Positions 53,563 to 62,792 of a stretch of DNA of 64,000 nt are shown here, piece after piece (position 1 is the stretch's first letter; each line of letters starts with the position of its first letter). Position numbers and translations under genes: made by a program. Below the pieces are notes generated by a model. That model did no database searches. It was given only the letters and a program-made list of their open reading frames with translations, and had not been told where the DNA came from. This DNA comes from Paenibacillus ihumii (GTDB taxonomy: Bacteria > Bacillota > Bacilli > Paenibacillales > Paenibacillaceae). The stretch covers positions 3,100,117 through 3,164,116 of the forward strand of contig NZ_LN884299.1 of NCBI RefSeq assembly GCF_001403875.1, given 5' to 3'.

Positions 53563-53580
53563 TGTAATAAACCGTTTACA
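53563..53580 (-). promoter_or_regulatory. Palindrome-like candidate cre/operator before the ABC operon
   Basis: TGTAAACGGTTTATTACA on the minus strand has TGTAA/TTACA ends. It fits cre except for two positions at the 3' end. A possible promoter, TTAAAG, 17 bases, TATTAC, overlaps it. 22 bases before the start codon. Confidence 0.35.
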
Positions 53581-53656
53581 ATCCCACTTTAACATGGTTA
53601 AGATTCCATACCTACGCTACAAAACTACAGTCTTCCGCGTCTATTTCTACAATGAT

Positions 53657-56600
53657 TCATTCACGCCCAAGCAGACTTCCCAGCCGCTGAATCGCCGCCA
53701 CCGCTTCCGCACGGGTGGTTGGAGCCTTCGGTTCAAATAATTTGGAACCACGGCCTTTCAGGATTCCCAAAGCCGCAGCAGATTTCACGTCATCCATCGC
53801 CCAAGGCGCGATGCGGCTGGCGTCGTCGAATGCGGCAGCTGCCGCTGTAGTAGCACTCTCTCCCGTTTCGTGCAGAACAGCGTAAGCACGCATCAGCATG
53901 ACCGTCATTTCCTGGCGGGTGAGCTGCTGATCGGGTGCGAAGCTGGAGCTGTCGACCCCGAATATAATGCCCGCCTGAAAGGCCGCCCCGACTTGATCTT
54001 CATACCAAGCGTTTGCGGGGAGATCCGTAAAATTCGCCGAACCGCCGCCGCTCAGCTCGAGCGCGGACGCCAGCACGAAGACGAATTCCGCACGGGTAAT
54101 CGGCCGCCCCGGTTCAAAAAGACCTTCCTTCGTCCCGTTGATCCATTGCTTAGCGGCAAATGAGGATATTGCCTCAAATGCCCAATGATTCCGAGAGACA
54201 TCCTTAAAGGCAGATAAGCTGTTTAGAAGCCCGTAACTGCCCGAGCTCCGAATCTCGGCTTCCAGCTTGCCTTCGGCGGCGGAATGCATTCCGGAAAGGC
54301 GCTGCAATTTGCCGTTCTGAAGCGTATAAACAGCGGCCAGGCTTCCGTCCCTCGAACTGAGCGAAAGATGAAGCACAACGCCCTCTTCCCATTGTTTCAA
54401 TTCTTTCGCGACGCCTTCAGATTCAATGGCAATACTCAGCTTTACAAAGTCTCCCGCTTGTTGGACATTGACATATCTCAGCGGATTGGCGGCGATAAAC
54501 TGCTGTTGTTCCACTGGGGACAAGGGGCTCAGCTTAAGGATTACCTTAGCTTGATTCGCTGCCTTCGGAAATACAGAATGGATCCACTGGCCGAACGTTT
54601 CCCCGGAGATTTCGACCGCCGCACCTCCTTGGCGAACAAGCAAAGAGCGGGAGTCCAGCTTCTGAAGAGCGGACGGAGTCAGAACGATTGCTTCCGCTCC
54701 TTCCCTCACATGGATTTCCACGGTTCCACCATCGTTGAACGACAGCAGATCCTTATCGGTTAAAACTTGAACATTCGCCTGATCCGGCTGTTTCGTTTCG
54801 TTTCCTGGCGGGCTTGTTAATGTTGATCCGGGGGAATTTCCACCGGAAGAGCTTCCACCGCCGGAGCCGTTGCCCCCGCCCGTTTCCGGAGCAGGTGCCT
54901 CCGCACGAGTTATGAAGGAATTTGGGCCGCCCGTATTGTCCACTTCCTTGCCGGCCTCCCCTTTCATTGCGGTAACCTTCCAATAATACGCCCTGTCATG
55001 GGATAGGCCCGCAACCTTCGCTATCGTCTCTTCCGTCACTGTACTCCATACTGCCGGCTGCAGCGAAGGATTCTCCGATACGGTAACTCTGTAACGATCC
55101 GCACCGGGCGAGTGTTCCCAGCGAAGCACTACGGAAGCGGGATCCACCGAAGTATCGCCGTTGGCCGGCTCGATTAACGCGAACGGTTCAGGAGCCGGCG
55201 TAAAGTCGGTGCCGGACGGGAAAATGGATACCGCTTGTCCGGCGGACAACGTCAAACCCACTTGACCGTTTTGAACGGGAACCTCTTGCGTAAGGAGAGT
55301 GAGACCTTCTTGGCCGATTTCATAAATATCCAGCGACTCTACGCCCGTCCAGTTGTCCGGCAGCGTCCAGAGTTTTCCTTCATACCCGGATTTGCTATAT
55401 GCGATGATTTCCTTATATTTGTTCTCATTCCACGCTGCCGGGAAAAATATATCTCCCCCGTTTCTCAGCGCTTCTCCCTTTCGCTCGATAACTAGACTTC
55501 CGTCGCCCGCTTTACGGCTCGTTACCCCGTCCGAGAAAGTGACCGTCCCGTTCGTATCGGATATCCGATCCAACCGGTTCAGGTAGTACCACGGGAGAGT
55601 CTTTAAAGCGAAGTCATCGATAAAACCTCTTAGGTTCACCGGATCGCTTTTAATAATTCCTTCTCCGAGCATACCTGTTCCGAGCCGTTCATCTCCCCCG
55701 TCCCCGCCGGTATAGAGCGAAGCGGGAATCTTAAACTGTTCCGAAGCGCTCCAACGGATATGCCAGGCCATCGGCTGCAATCCGATCAACGGGTCAACCC
55801 GGTAGCTTTTATCAAATTCCGCCGTTACGTCTACTCCTTTATCCCGGAAATAGCGGATAATCTTCTTCTGCGTCTCGGCTTCCTGTTGAGAAGTGATTTT
55901 ATGATAAGGACTGATGAACCCGGCTTCGAGCTTAGGAATATTTTGATGAAAAGCATCGATATGAATGGTGCCGGCACGTTGGATCGGAAGCAGTTCGAGC
56001 AATTCGTCGATCCGTTTCGTGGTTAGTCCTTCTTCCCATTCCCGAGTGAAGCTGATCGGATAACCCCATACGTACTTTCTCAAGCTTCCGTCGGCTTCTC
56101 TGGCGATCACATCTTTCTCTAGATAGGTGTTCCATAACGGACTTTCCGCGCTCGCGTCCAGCATGTTGATGTGAAGACTGATCGTGGTATTGTATTTGAA
56201 CGCTTCATCCATCAGCCATTTCAGGCTGTCTTCCGCTTTGACGTCCTGCTCCCGCTTCAGCTTAGGATTGACGACATTCAGCGCGGGATAACCGGTGTCA
56301 TGACCGTCAAATTGCCAGCCTACAAGATAAATGATCTTCGGAATGCCCCGAGTAAGATGGTCGATCTTCTTCACGGCTTCCAACGCTTGTTCAAAGGTCA
56401 TCTTGACCGTGCCGTTATTTTCGGCCATGAACATTTTCATGGTCAGCGTTTGATGATATTCATGTTGAAACGGCTGATCGGCCGCGAATTGCACCTTAAA
56501 CGGCAGATCGGCTGTTCGAGTGACACCGCCCAGTGTGACGGTGGCCGTTAAAGAAGCAGTTCCGGGGGAACTCAGCTTCGTTCCTGCCCGCACCTCTGCC

Positions 56601-57886
56601 CCGTTTTCCGTAGGCTCCACGGAGGCGATCACATTCGGATTACTAACCGAATATTTGACGAAGGCATTTTTCAAATCCGCATCCGCCCCATTGCTCAACT
56701 TCCCGCTCAATTGCACCTGGGCGACGCCATCCAGATTCAGAGTTGTACGATCACTTATCAAACTTACGGACTCCAGCGTTTCTCCTTCACCGGCAATGGC
56801 TTTGGCCAAGAACGAAAGCACGGCCTTATGAAGCTCGGCAGTCGTCTGATTGACCACATATTGGCTGGCGTTTACGTCCTCGTAAACGGATGTGGCCTTG
56901 GCGATGGCCACCCGAAGTTCTTCTTTTGCGCCCGTGGGATATTGTCCGACCTCTGTCCCTTCAACCGCGTTGTCATAATAAGCTTGTGCATTGGACAGCT
57001 CCGCCTGCAGAGCTGTTTTGTTGGCTGTTTCGGTAGGCTGAACCCCCGGCACCAGCACCTCAAGCGGAACCGTAGCGGCAGTCTCGCCATTGGCGAGCTT
57101 GGTCACAAGCAAGACCAGGGTTACCTTCACATCGGAAGCGATCGGAAAAATCTGCGCATCCTTTGGAATAATGTCTTCCCGATCCGATGAAGCGATTTCA
57201 ATGGTGAACCCTTCCGGAACGAACGGGAGACTTAAAATGGTCTGCCCCTTCTCCGGCTGCGCGATAGTGCGGATGGATGAGGCAAGCGAAGCCGCTGTCC
57301 GTTCGGACGGATCGCCCAAGCTCAGACGGGCTTCTGCCCAATCCGCATACGAGGTTGTCTGCGGGTTGGAGCCAGCCGCATGGCCATTAACCTCCAGCGA
57401 CAATTCGTTCACCCCCGATACGTCCACGTCAATCGTCAGAGGGCCAACATATGGCTTTGCGGTAAAGTGCGGACTTTCATAAAGCTTGTTTCCGTCCCCG
57501 TACACAGCAAAAACGACATTGGTGGGCAGCTTGCTATTATTGAGCGCTTCGTCGTCGATTCCGATCACGGAGGAGAAACGTTCATACTCCCCGTTGATTT
57601 GATAGGTGATCTTGGAATCGGCGTGGGTCCCCAGCCCTTTCTCGTAGGTCACCCCGTTCATCTTCATTTTTTTGCCCGTAGGATTGGCCGCCGCAATTTG
57701 ATCCTTCTGCGTTTTGACCTTTCCGTGTTTGATCGAGGACCAGTCCAGGTCACTTACGTATGCTTCCTGATAGGAAGCTGCTTGTGAATCCGCGGAAACC
57801 CGGTGGTCGGTGGCGGTTATGCCAAGGCAAGAAAGCCCGAGCACGAAGGCCAGAAACCCCGAAATCCTCCTCTTTGCTTTGTTCAT
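53657..57886 (-). CDS. S-layer-anchored glycoside hydrolase, endo-alpha-N-acetylgalactosaminidase (GH101)-like
   Basis: Residue numbers count from ATG 57922 (1,421 codons); ATG 57886 (codon 13) is the likelier start because GGGGG precedes it. Order: signal peptide (to about 44), NPCBM-type carbohydrate-binding domain (48-203; KMNGVTYEKGLGTHADSKI), FIVAR-like helical repeat (300-376), Ig/Big-like domain (385-478), catalytic domain (about 490-905), fibronectin type III (910-1008), Gly/Ser linker (1014-1040), beta domain (1050-1235), and three SLH domains (1238-1290, 1298-1350, 1365-1421). Catalytic candidates: IHIDAFH (Asp656) and VTAEFD (Glu702), analogous to GH101 nucleophile and acid. GH101 enzymes release core-1 disaccharide from mucin-type O-glycans; the match is by motif only. 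Confidence 0.7.
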   Translation of the reverse strand: MNKAKRRISGFLAFVLGLSCLGITATDHRVSADSQAASYQEAYVSDLDWSSIKHGKVKTQKDQIAAANPTGKKMKMNGVTYEKGLGTHADSKITYQINGEYERFSSVIGIDDEALNNSKLPTNVVFAVYGDGNKLYESPHFTAKPYVGPLTIDVDVSGVNELSLEVNGHAAGSNPQTTSYADWAEARLSLGDPSERTAASLASSIRTIAQPEKGQTILSLPFVPEGFTIEIASSDREDIIPKDAQIFPIASDVKVTLVLLVTKLANGETAATVPLEVLVPGVQPTETANKTALQAELSNAQAYYDNAVEGTEVGQYPTGAKEELRVAIAKATSVYEDVNASQYVVNQTTAELHKAVLSFLAKAIAGEGETLESVSLISDRTTLNLDGVAQVQLSGKLSNGADADLKNAFVKYSVSNPNVIASVEPTENGAEVRAGTKLSSPGTASLTATVTLGGVTRTADLPFKVQFAADQPFQHEYHQTLTMKMFMAENNGTVKMTFEQALEAVKKIDHLTRGIPKIIYLVGWQFDGHDTGYPALNVVNPKLKREQDVKAEDSLKWLMDEAFKYNTTISLHINMLDASAESPLWNTYLEKDVIAREADGSLRKYVWGYPISFTREWEEGLTTKRIDELLELLPIQRAGTIHIDAFHQNIPKLEAGFISPYHKITSQQEAETQKKIIRYFRDKGVDVTAEFDKSYRVDPLIGLQPMAWHIRWSASEQFKIPASLYTGGDGGDERLGTGMLGEGIIKSDPVNLRGFIDDFALKTLPWYYLNRLDRISDTNGTVTFSDGVTSRKAGDGSLVIERKGEALRNGGDIFFPAAWNENKYKEIIAYSKSGYEGKLWTLPDNWTGVESLDIYEIGQEGLTLLTQEVPVQNGQVGLTLSAGQAVSIFPSGTDFTPAPEPFALIEPANGDTSVDPASVVLRWEHSPGADRYRVTVSENPSLQPAVWSTVTEETIAKVAGLSHDRAYYWKVTAMKGEAGKEVDNTGGPNSFITRAEAPAPETGGGNGSGGGSSSGGNSPGSTLTSPPGNETKQPDQANVQVLTDKDLLSFNDGGTVEIHVREGAEAIVLTPSALQKLDSRSLLVRQGGAAVEISGETFGQWIHSVFPKAANQAKVILKLSPLSPVEQQQFIAANPLRYVNVQQAGDFVKLSIAIESEGVAKELKQWEEGVVLHLSLSSRDGSLAAVYTLQNGKLQRLSGMHSAAEGKLEAEIRSSGSYGLLNSLSAFKDVSRNHWAFEAISSFAAKQWINGTKEGLFEPGRPITRAEFVFVLASALELSGGGSANFTDLPANAWYEDQVGAAFQAGIIFGVDSSSFAPDQQLTRQEMTVMLMRAYAVLHETGESATTAAAAAFDDASRIAPWAMDDVKSAAALGILKGRGSKLFEPKAPTTRAEAVAAIQRLGSLLGRE

Positions 57887-58090
57887 TGCGCTTAAATACC
57901 CCCTTTTCGTGATCCGGTTCATTTACAGGTTATCATTAGGTATGCGCTTACAAAATGATCCGAAACTACACTCTAAGCGGTCATTTCTACACTCGGAAGG
58001 AGAAAAACGGCTACCTGCCGAAGTTATCATCCATTCGAAAAACATAACGGGCAAAAGCAAGCAGAGCCAGCCAAAGGAGTGAAACGCCGC

Positions 58091-59842
58091 ATGAAACCCA
58101 GCAATCACAGTCTCCGTTTCAAAATAACTCTCCTGTTCCTGTTGACTACCGTCATTCCCGTCCTACTGATTGGACTGGTGATCCCCTTCTACTATCAATC
58201 GATGCTGTCCAAGGAAAAACAGACATTGACAGAGGGAACGCTGACTGCCATGTCGCACAATATTGAAACGTATCTAGATGAGTTGGAGCGGCTGACACTC
58301 GCTCCATTTCTCCACGACAACATTATGCAGACACTGAAGCTGAAGTTGAATCCGTTGACTGATACCTTAACCGACTATAATAAGCTGCAGGCAGACCGGA
58401 CGCTGCAGGAAACGCTGCTGATCATGTTCCAGAATACGCGCAGTGATATCCTTGGAACCGTCCTGCTGCCTTTTGACAATTCCGTATATGTTACCGACAA
58501 AAAGGGGCCTTCCGTGCACATTCCCGATTTTCCTTTTGCAGAGCAGGACTGGTACAAGCAAGCACTGGCTCGGAACGGCGAGGCCACCTTCATAAGCCCT
58601 CACCAGCGAAACTATCTGATCTCTCCTTCAGAGGGAGAGGTCTTCTCCGTTGCCCGCCTGATTAAAGATCCAGATTCGCAAAAACCACTCGCGGTAATCA
58701 TGGCAGACGCCGATACGGGCATCCTGAGCGAAATTGTTCAGGACATCCATTTCGAGGTCAACTCGGTCATCACCATCTTTGACAGTAATCAGAAGCTGCT
58801 GTATTCGAGCAAACCGGTTCCCCGCGATATGGAAGTTCAAATCAGCCGTGATCCCGAATTCGTCGAAAGTGGCGGGGACAAGTATGTACTGGTGAAGAAA
58901 ACGATCCCCTCCTCAGGGTGGGAGATCGTTCTGTTGATGTCGCATAAAGAAATTCAATCCAAAGTCCGTTGGTTATACATTATGGCCTGTTTGTTTACAT
59001 TCGGCGGTTTGACCCTGACCTCACTGCTGTACGCTTATCTCTCCCTGTCCGTCGTCAACCCGATTCGCCGAATGATGACGATCATGGGGAGAGTCAGGGA
59101 CGGCGATATGGACAAGAGGGTCAAACCGAAAGGAAAGGACGAAATCGCCCAACTCGGGTTGGCTCTCGATGAAATGATTACCCGGCTGAACGACACGATT
59201 ATCCGGGAATACCGGACAGGGCTCGCCAAGAAGGAAGCGGAATATCGCGCTCTTCAGAGCCAAATCCAGCCTCACTTCCTGTATAACACTCTTAATGGAC
59301 TGGTCGGCCTGAATCGAGAGGGGCGGACCAAAGAACTGGAGAAAGCCATTGTATCCTTGAGCGGCATGCTCCGTTATTCGTTGGAGTTTAGTGATTGGGT
59401 AACGTTAAAGGAGGAATTTCAATTTTTATCGAGGTACGGGGAATTGCAGAAGCTGCGTTTTCAGGAACGACTGGATTTATCCATATGGTGCGATCCCGAG
59501 CTAGAATCCTTCCGGATTCCTAAGCTGTTGCTGCAACCGCTGATGGAGAACGCCATTGTGCACGGGGTGGAGCCCTGCACCAAGAGCTGCCTTATCCGGA
59601 TTCGCGCCGAACCGGAAAAACAGCAGGGCCAGGGAAGCAAGATTCGGCTCATCGTCGAGGATAACGGTGTCGGCTTTGCCGCCGATAATCTTCGGAAGCA
59701 GACCAGCGTAGGATTTCAAAATGTGCGGGACAGGCTGGAGATGGCCTACCCCGCTGCAACTATGGACGTGTTCTCGATCCAGAACGTCGGAACAAAGATC
59801 ACGCTTACCATTCACTGCTCCGATACGCTTTCTGTGAATTGA
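58091..59842 (+). CDS. YesM-type sensor histidine kinase
   Basis: 583 residues from ATG 58091, with AAAGGAG 11 bases upstream (GTG 58079 overlaps that site). Helix 1 (about 12-32), extracellular dCache domain (35-290), helix 2 (295-318), HAMP (NPIRRMMTIMGRVRDGDMDK), His_kinase domain with ALQSQIQPHFLYNTLNGL (His near 393), HATPase with LMENAIVHGVEP and LIVEDNGVGFAADN. These kinases commonly control nearby sugar ABC operons in Paenibacillus. Divergent from the glycosidase gene; its 3' end overlaps the response regulator's by 31 bases. Confidence 0.88.
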   Translation: MKPSNHSLRFKITLLFLLTTVIPVLLIGLVIPFYYQSMLSKEKQTLTEGTLTAMSHNIETYLDELERLTLAPFLHDNIMQTLKLKLNPLTDTLTDYNKLQADRTLQETLLIMFQNTRSDILGTVLLPFDNSVYVTDKKGPSVHIPDFPFAEQDWYKQALARNGEATFISPHQRNYLISPSEGEVFSVARLIKDPDSQKPLAVIMADADTGILSEIVQDIHFEVNSVITIFDSNQKLLYSSKPVPRDMEVQISRDPEFVESGGDKYVLVKKTIPSSGWEIVLLMSHKEIQSKVRWLYIMACLFTFGGLTLTSLLYAYLSLSVVNPIRRMMTIMGRVRDGDMDKRVKPKGKDEIAQLGLALDEMITRLNDTIIREYRTGLAKKEAEYRALQSQIQPHFLYNTLNGLVGLNREGRTKELEKAIVSLSGMLRYSLEFSDWVTLKEEFQFLSRYGELQKLRFQERLDLSIWCDPELESFRIPKLLLQPLMENAIVHGVEPCTKSCLIRIRAEPEKQQGQGSKIRLIVEDNGVGFAADNLRKQTSVGFQNVRDRLEMAYPAATMDVFSIQNVGTKITLTIHCSDTLSVN

Positions 59843-61029
59843 CCGTCGCGTAATTCAGAAGGATAACAATTAAAGTACTCCCTGAATAATTTGGTAAAAT
59901 GACGGGTGGTGTAATAACCGACCTGCTCCGCCACTTCGTAAATTTTGATATGGGGGTTATGTTCAAGAATTTCCTTGGCCCGTTCCATACGTATTTTGGT
60001 CAGAAATTTCATGAAGGTGACCCCCTGTCTTCTATGGAACAATGAGCTTAAATAATTCGGAGTCACCTCCAAATCATAGGCGATTTGCCCGATGCCTATA
60101 TCCTTCATATAATTGTTCTCTACGAAGGCGACAACCTTATCCACGATATGAATAGATTCGTCCTCGTCTTTTTTGTCTCCGAAATCCGAATCTACGTCTC
60201 CATTAGTTTCCGCCAAATCTAGCAGTTTTTTGGTTGCCGATTGAAACGACATATCGCTAAAGGTATTTAACGAAACCTTGAAAGAACTGTTATTGTTCGC
60301 GATTCTGTCCTGTACAGTATGATTCCAATAATCCTCCAGCATCTTCTTCCCTTTCTCGGCTAGCCGAGGATCCATCCCTATGACTTGGACAAAATACCCG
60401 TTTGGTAAAATCAGCATCGACGTCCGATATTCCGGACAAAGGAATCGGAGATCCGCATGCTCGCGAATTTCCTGCTGGTAACGGCATTCTTCCAGCTTTT
60501 TTTGCGATTCCGTCAATGTCCCGCTGAACGTGAAGCATCCCAAGGAAAATACCCAATCCTTATATACGGAATATTCGGGGATATCTTCAATTGATCGAGT
60601 CATGTATACCAAAGAGGCCAGAATATTCGCGAATTCGGAATTTCCTGCCCGGATTTGAAAAATATATCGCTCCCTCGCCTTCTTCAGGCTTAGTGCCAAT
60701 TCATCCAAATCGACCGGCTTCAATAAATAATCGAGCGCGTTAAGTCGGAGCGCCTCTCTCGCATATTCGAACTCGGAATAGCCGGATAAAATCAGGAACT
60801 GCGTATTCGGGCTGCTTTCCTTGAACCGCTGGACAACCTCCAACCCGCTCATGACCGGCATTTTGATATCGACAAACACAATATCCACGCCGTTAGCGTC
60901 CATCATTTCCGCTAATTCTCCGCCGTCCTTCGCTTCCCCCACAATCTCCAAGCCCGAATCCAGTTCGTTCAGCATGCTCCGCAATGTACTGCGGGCCAGC
61001 TTCTCATCATCAGCGATAATCGCCCTCAT
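59812..61029 (-). CDS. YesN-type response regulator, receiver plus AraC DNA-binding domain
   Basis: 405 residues. Receiver domain (1-120; DDEKLARSTLRSML, IVFVDIKMPVMSG with Asp near 54, LLKPVDLDELALSL), a central linker domain, and AraC helix-turn-helix pair (about 305-400; IGIGQIAYDLEVTPNYLSSL, YEVAEQVGYYTTRHFTKLFR). Natural partner of the YesM kinase, but convergently oriented and overlapping it by 31 bases at the 3' ends. Predicted target: the glycosidase and ABC operon. Confidence 0.88.
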   Translation of the reverse strand: MRAIIADDEKLARSTLRSMLNELDSGLEIVGEAKDGGELAEMMDANGVDIVFVDIKMPVMSGLEVVQRFKESSPNTQFLILSGYSEFEYAREALRLNALDYLLKPVDLDELALSLKKARERYIFQIRAGNSEFANILASLVYMTRSIEDIPEYSVYKDWVFSLGCFTFSGTLTESQKKLEECRYQQEIREHADLRFLCPEYRTSMLILPNGYFVQVIGMDPRLAEKGKKMLEDYWNHTVQDRIANNNSSFKVSLNTFSDMSFQSATKKLLDLAETNGDVDSDFGDKKDEDESIHIVDKVVAFVENNYMKDIGIGQIAYDLEVTPNYLSSLFHRRQGVTFMKFLTKIRMERAKEILEHNPHIKIYEVAEQVGYYTTRHFTKLFREYFNCYPSELRDGQFTESVSEQ

Positions 61030-61248
61030 GTCATCACTTCCCTGGTAGTTATGTAACCGCTCCTAATCAGTATAGCAGGCCCCCTTTATTTTCCACAGTC
61101 AAAAAAGTACAAATCAAACTGCCGCGAAATCTGTATATAGGGTAAAATGGCTCGGAAATCCAGTAAAATCACTACTTAAAAATATTAGAATCTGCAAAAT
61201 TAAGCAGGTCTGCAATGAATGACACCCTCTATTACTGTAAGACGGAGT

Positions 61249-61275
61249 ACCTAAATCGGAAAATAGGCATATGAT
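61249..61275 (+). promoter_or_regulatory. Candidate sigma-K-type promoter of the cupin gene
   Basis: ACC at 61249-61251, 16 bases, CATATGAT at 61268-61275. Same layout as the promoter proposed for the YheC/D array. The start codon is 29 bases downstream. Confidence 0.45.
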
Positions 61276-61303
61276 GAATAATAAACCTATGGAGGGCAAA
61301 TCA

Positions 61304-61927
61304 ATGTGTTATTCACCCGGATCTTATCTAAGCTCCATGTATTCTCATCCTATGTATCCTTGTCCCAAGCATCCACTGCACCCAAATCCTTATGCGCATT
61401 ATACGCATAATGCGCATACAACCATGCATTACTTTCATCCTGCGCCTAGAAACCATCAGCCGTGTGCTGCACAGCCAGCTATGCGAAATCATTGGAAGGA
61501 TCGGAATGATCAGGTCATCCGGGACTACGGGCCAAATCCATTTGTAGTCAATATTGAACAGGTTACCGAACAAAATAACACTTATCGAACCGCTTTATGG
61601 ACAGGTAATCATTTTCAACTGACGGTTATGAGTATTAATGTCGGGGAGGATATCGGTCTAGAAGTTCACCCGGAGACTGACCAATTCATCCGCATCGAGG
61701 AGGGCCAAGGAGTTGTCCAAATGGGCGACAGTAAAGATAAGCTGGATTTTGTGAGAAATGTTTATGAAGACTATGCGATCGTAGTTCCTGCCGGCAAGTG
61801 GCATAATGTAACGAATACTGGCAATAAGCCGTTAAAAGTATATGTAATTTATGCACCGCCTGAGCATCCACATGGTACAGTTCACAAAACCAAAAAAGAT
61901 GCTCTGGCTCCCAATCCTAGCTATTAA
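61304..61927 (+). CDS. Cupin-domain protein with His/Pro/Tyr-rich head, probable spore-coat protein
   Basis: 207 residues from ATG 61304, seven bases after GGAGGG; ATG 61271 overlaps the promoter element. Residues 1-70 are rich in His, Pro, Tyr and Cys (MCYSPGSYLSSMYSHPMYPC), like coat proteins; residues 95-195 form a cupin (GLEVHPETDQFIRIEEGQG, VVPAGKWHNVTNTGNKPLKV) with the HxxxxxxxE and PxGxxHxxxN metal motifs. The function is unknown; the promoter and head point to the spore envelope. Confidence 0.72.
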   Translation: MCYSPGSYLSSMYSHPMYPCPKHPLHPNPYAHYTHNAHTTMHYFHPAPRNHQPCAAQPAMRNHWKDRNDQVIRDYGPNPFVVNIEQVTEQNNTYRTALWTGNHFQLTVMSINVGEDIGLEVHPETDQFIRIEEGQGVVQMGDSKDKLDFVRNVYEDYAIVVPAGKWHNVTNTGNKPLKVYVIYAPPEHPHGTVHKTKKDALAPNPSY

Positions 61928-62017
61928 AAATGATCTGAAACATGTTCATGCTCGTAAGCCTGTTTGGGCAGCATGATCCTGCAAATGTAGGAGGCCAGAG
62001 TGGCTTTATAGACTAAT

Positions 62018-62048
62018 AAAGCAGCATTCTTCATTAGAATGCTGCTTT
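62018..62048 (+). terminator. Terminator of the cupin gene
   Basis: Perfect 13-bp stem AAAGCAGCATTCT / AGAATGCTGCTTT with loop TCATT, ending in TTT. 90 bases after the stop. Confidence 0.75.
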
Positions 62049-62150
62049 CAGGAGGCAGACGAGATGAACTCCCAAACTCTGTAGAGTTTTTTATGATCTG
62101 CCTCTATACTTATTAGAAAAAGGGAATCGGTACTTTTGGAGGTAATCAAA

Positions 62151-62447
62151 TTGGGGATGCTCGGCTTCTTTATCCTACTGCTTTGCTTGATCTTTCAATT
62201 GTTGTTCTTACTAAGAAGTAATCATAAACTTCGGGACCTGTTTCTGACTCTTACCGTCCTCTTCACGCTAAACTCTATATTGCTGCTCTATGGCTTTATT
62301 CAAACCATACAAGGAGCAACGGACATTTCTTATCTGTACATTTTCAGCCTGACAATGAGCCAGGTCTTCCCCTTCTTCAAGGCATCTCTCGGATTAGCCC
62401 TGGTCAGCTTTACCCTATTTTTGTTCAACACCATCAGACAAGAATGA
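62151..62447 (+). CDS. Small three-helix membrane protein, unknown
   Basis: 98 residues from TTG 62151, eight bases after GGAGG (a TTG five codons earlier overlaps the site). Three hydrophobic segments (about 4-22, 35-55, 72-92) with RSNHKLRDL between the first two. I do not recognise a family. Isolated gene on the plus strand. Confidence 0.55.
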   Translation: MGMLGFFILLLCLIFQLLFLLRSNHKLRDLFLTLTVLFTLNSILLLYGFIQTIQGATDISYLYIFSLTMSQVFPFFKASLGLALVSFTLFLFNTIRQE

Positions 62448-62456
62448 TCAGCTTTC

Positions 62457-62491
62457 AAAAAAAGGGCCTCCGCATTTTGGCGAAGGCCCTT
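62457..62491. terminator. Terminator at the end of the zinc-ribbon/cotJ genes
   Basis: Stem AGGGCCTCCGC / GCGAAGGCCCT (one mismatch) with loop ATTTTG; strong T-run (seven) on the minus strand, short one on the plus. Likely serves both convergent genes. Confidence 0.78.
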
Positions 62492-62561
62492 AGGTTTATA
62501 TTTCTGCTCCTCCCTGATACTCCTGTCTTCAGCGTGTCTATCCGCACAAATGAGGCGCGAT

Positions 62562-62762
62562 TTACTTTACGCCAAGCATGCCGGCAGCGTCAATTTTTTC
62601 CTGGGGGGCATTGAAGCAGCGCTTGCATACTTTCAAGGCCTGCCCGGAGCCGATTGTTTTCGTATACAGCAATTTGATGCGCGTGCTTCCGCATACCGGG
62701 CAGGTGCCCCGGCCTCTGGAGGGAAGCGCCCACAACGCTTTTCCGCGCTTGGATTTGGACAT
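62562..62762 (-). CDS. Small zinc-ribbon protein
   Basis: 66 residues with two Cys pairs, CPVCGS and CKRC, about 22 residues apart: a four-Cys zinc ribbon. The basic N-terminus (MSKSKRGKALWALPSRGRG) could bind nucleic acid. The family is unrecognised. 30 bases downstream of cotJC and in the same direction, so it may share the operon. ATG 62762 follows GAAGGTGG. Confidence 0.65.
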   Translation of the reverse strand: MSKSKRGKALWALPSRGRGTCPVCGSTRIKLLYTKTIGSGQALKVCKRCFNAPQEKIDAAGMLGVK

Positions 62763-62792
62763 CGGTTACCACCTTCATCTCAAATTAGGCTG

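Noticed and set aside
62049..62110. Riboswitch or structured leader before the small membrane protein (AGGCAGA/TCTGCCT arms and an ACTCTGTAGAGT hairpin)
   Set aside because: Arms are short and widely spaced, no known riboswitch core is visible, and the hairpin reads equally well as a minor second terminator.
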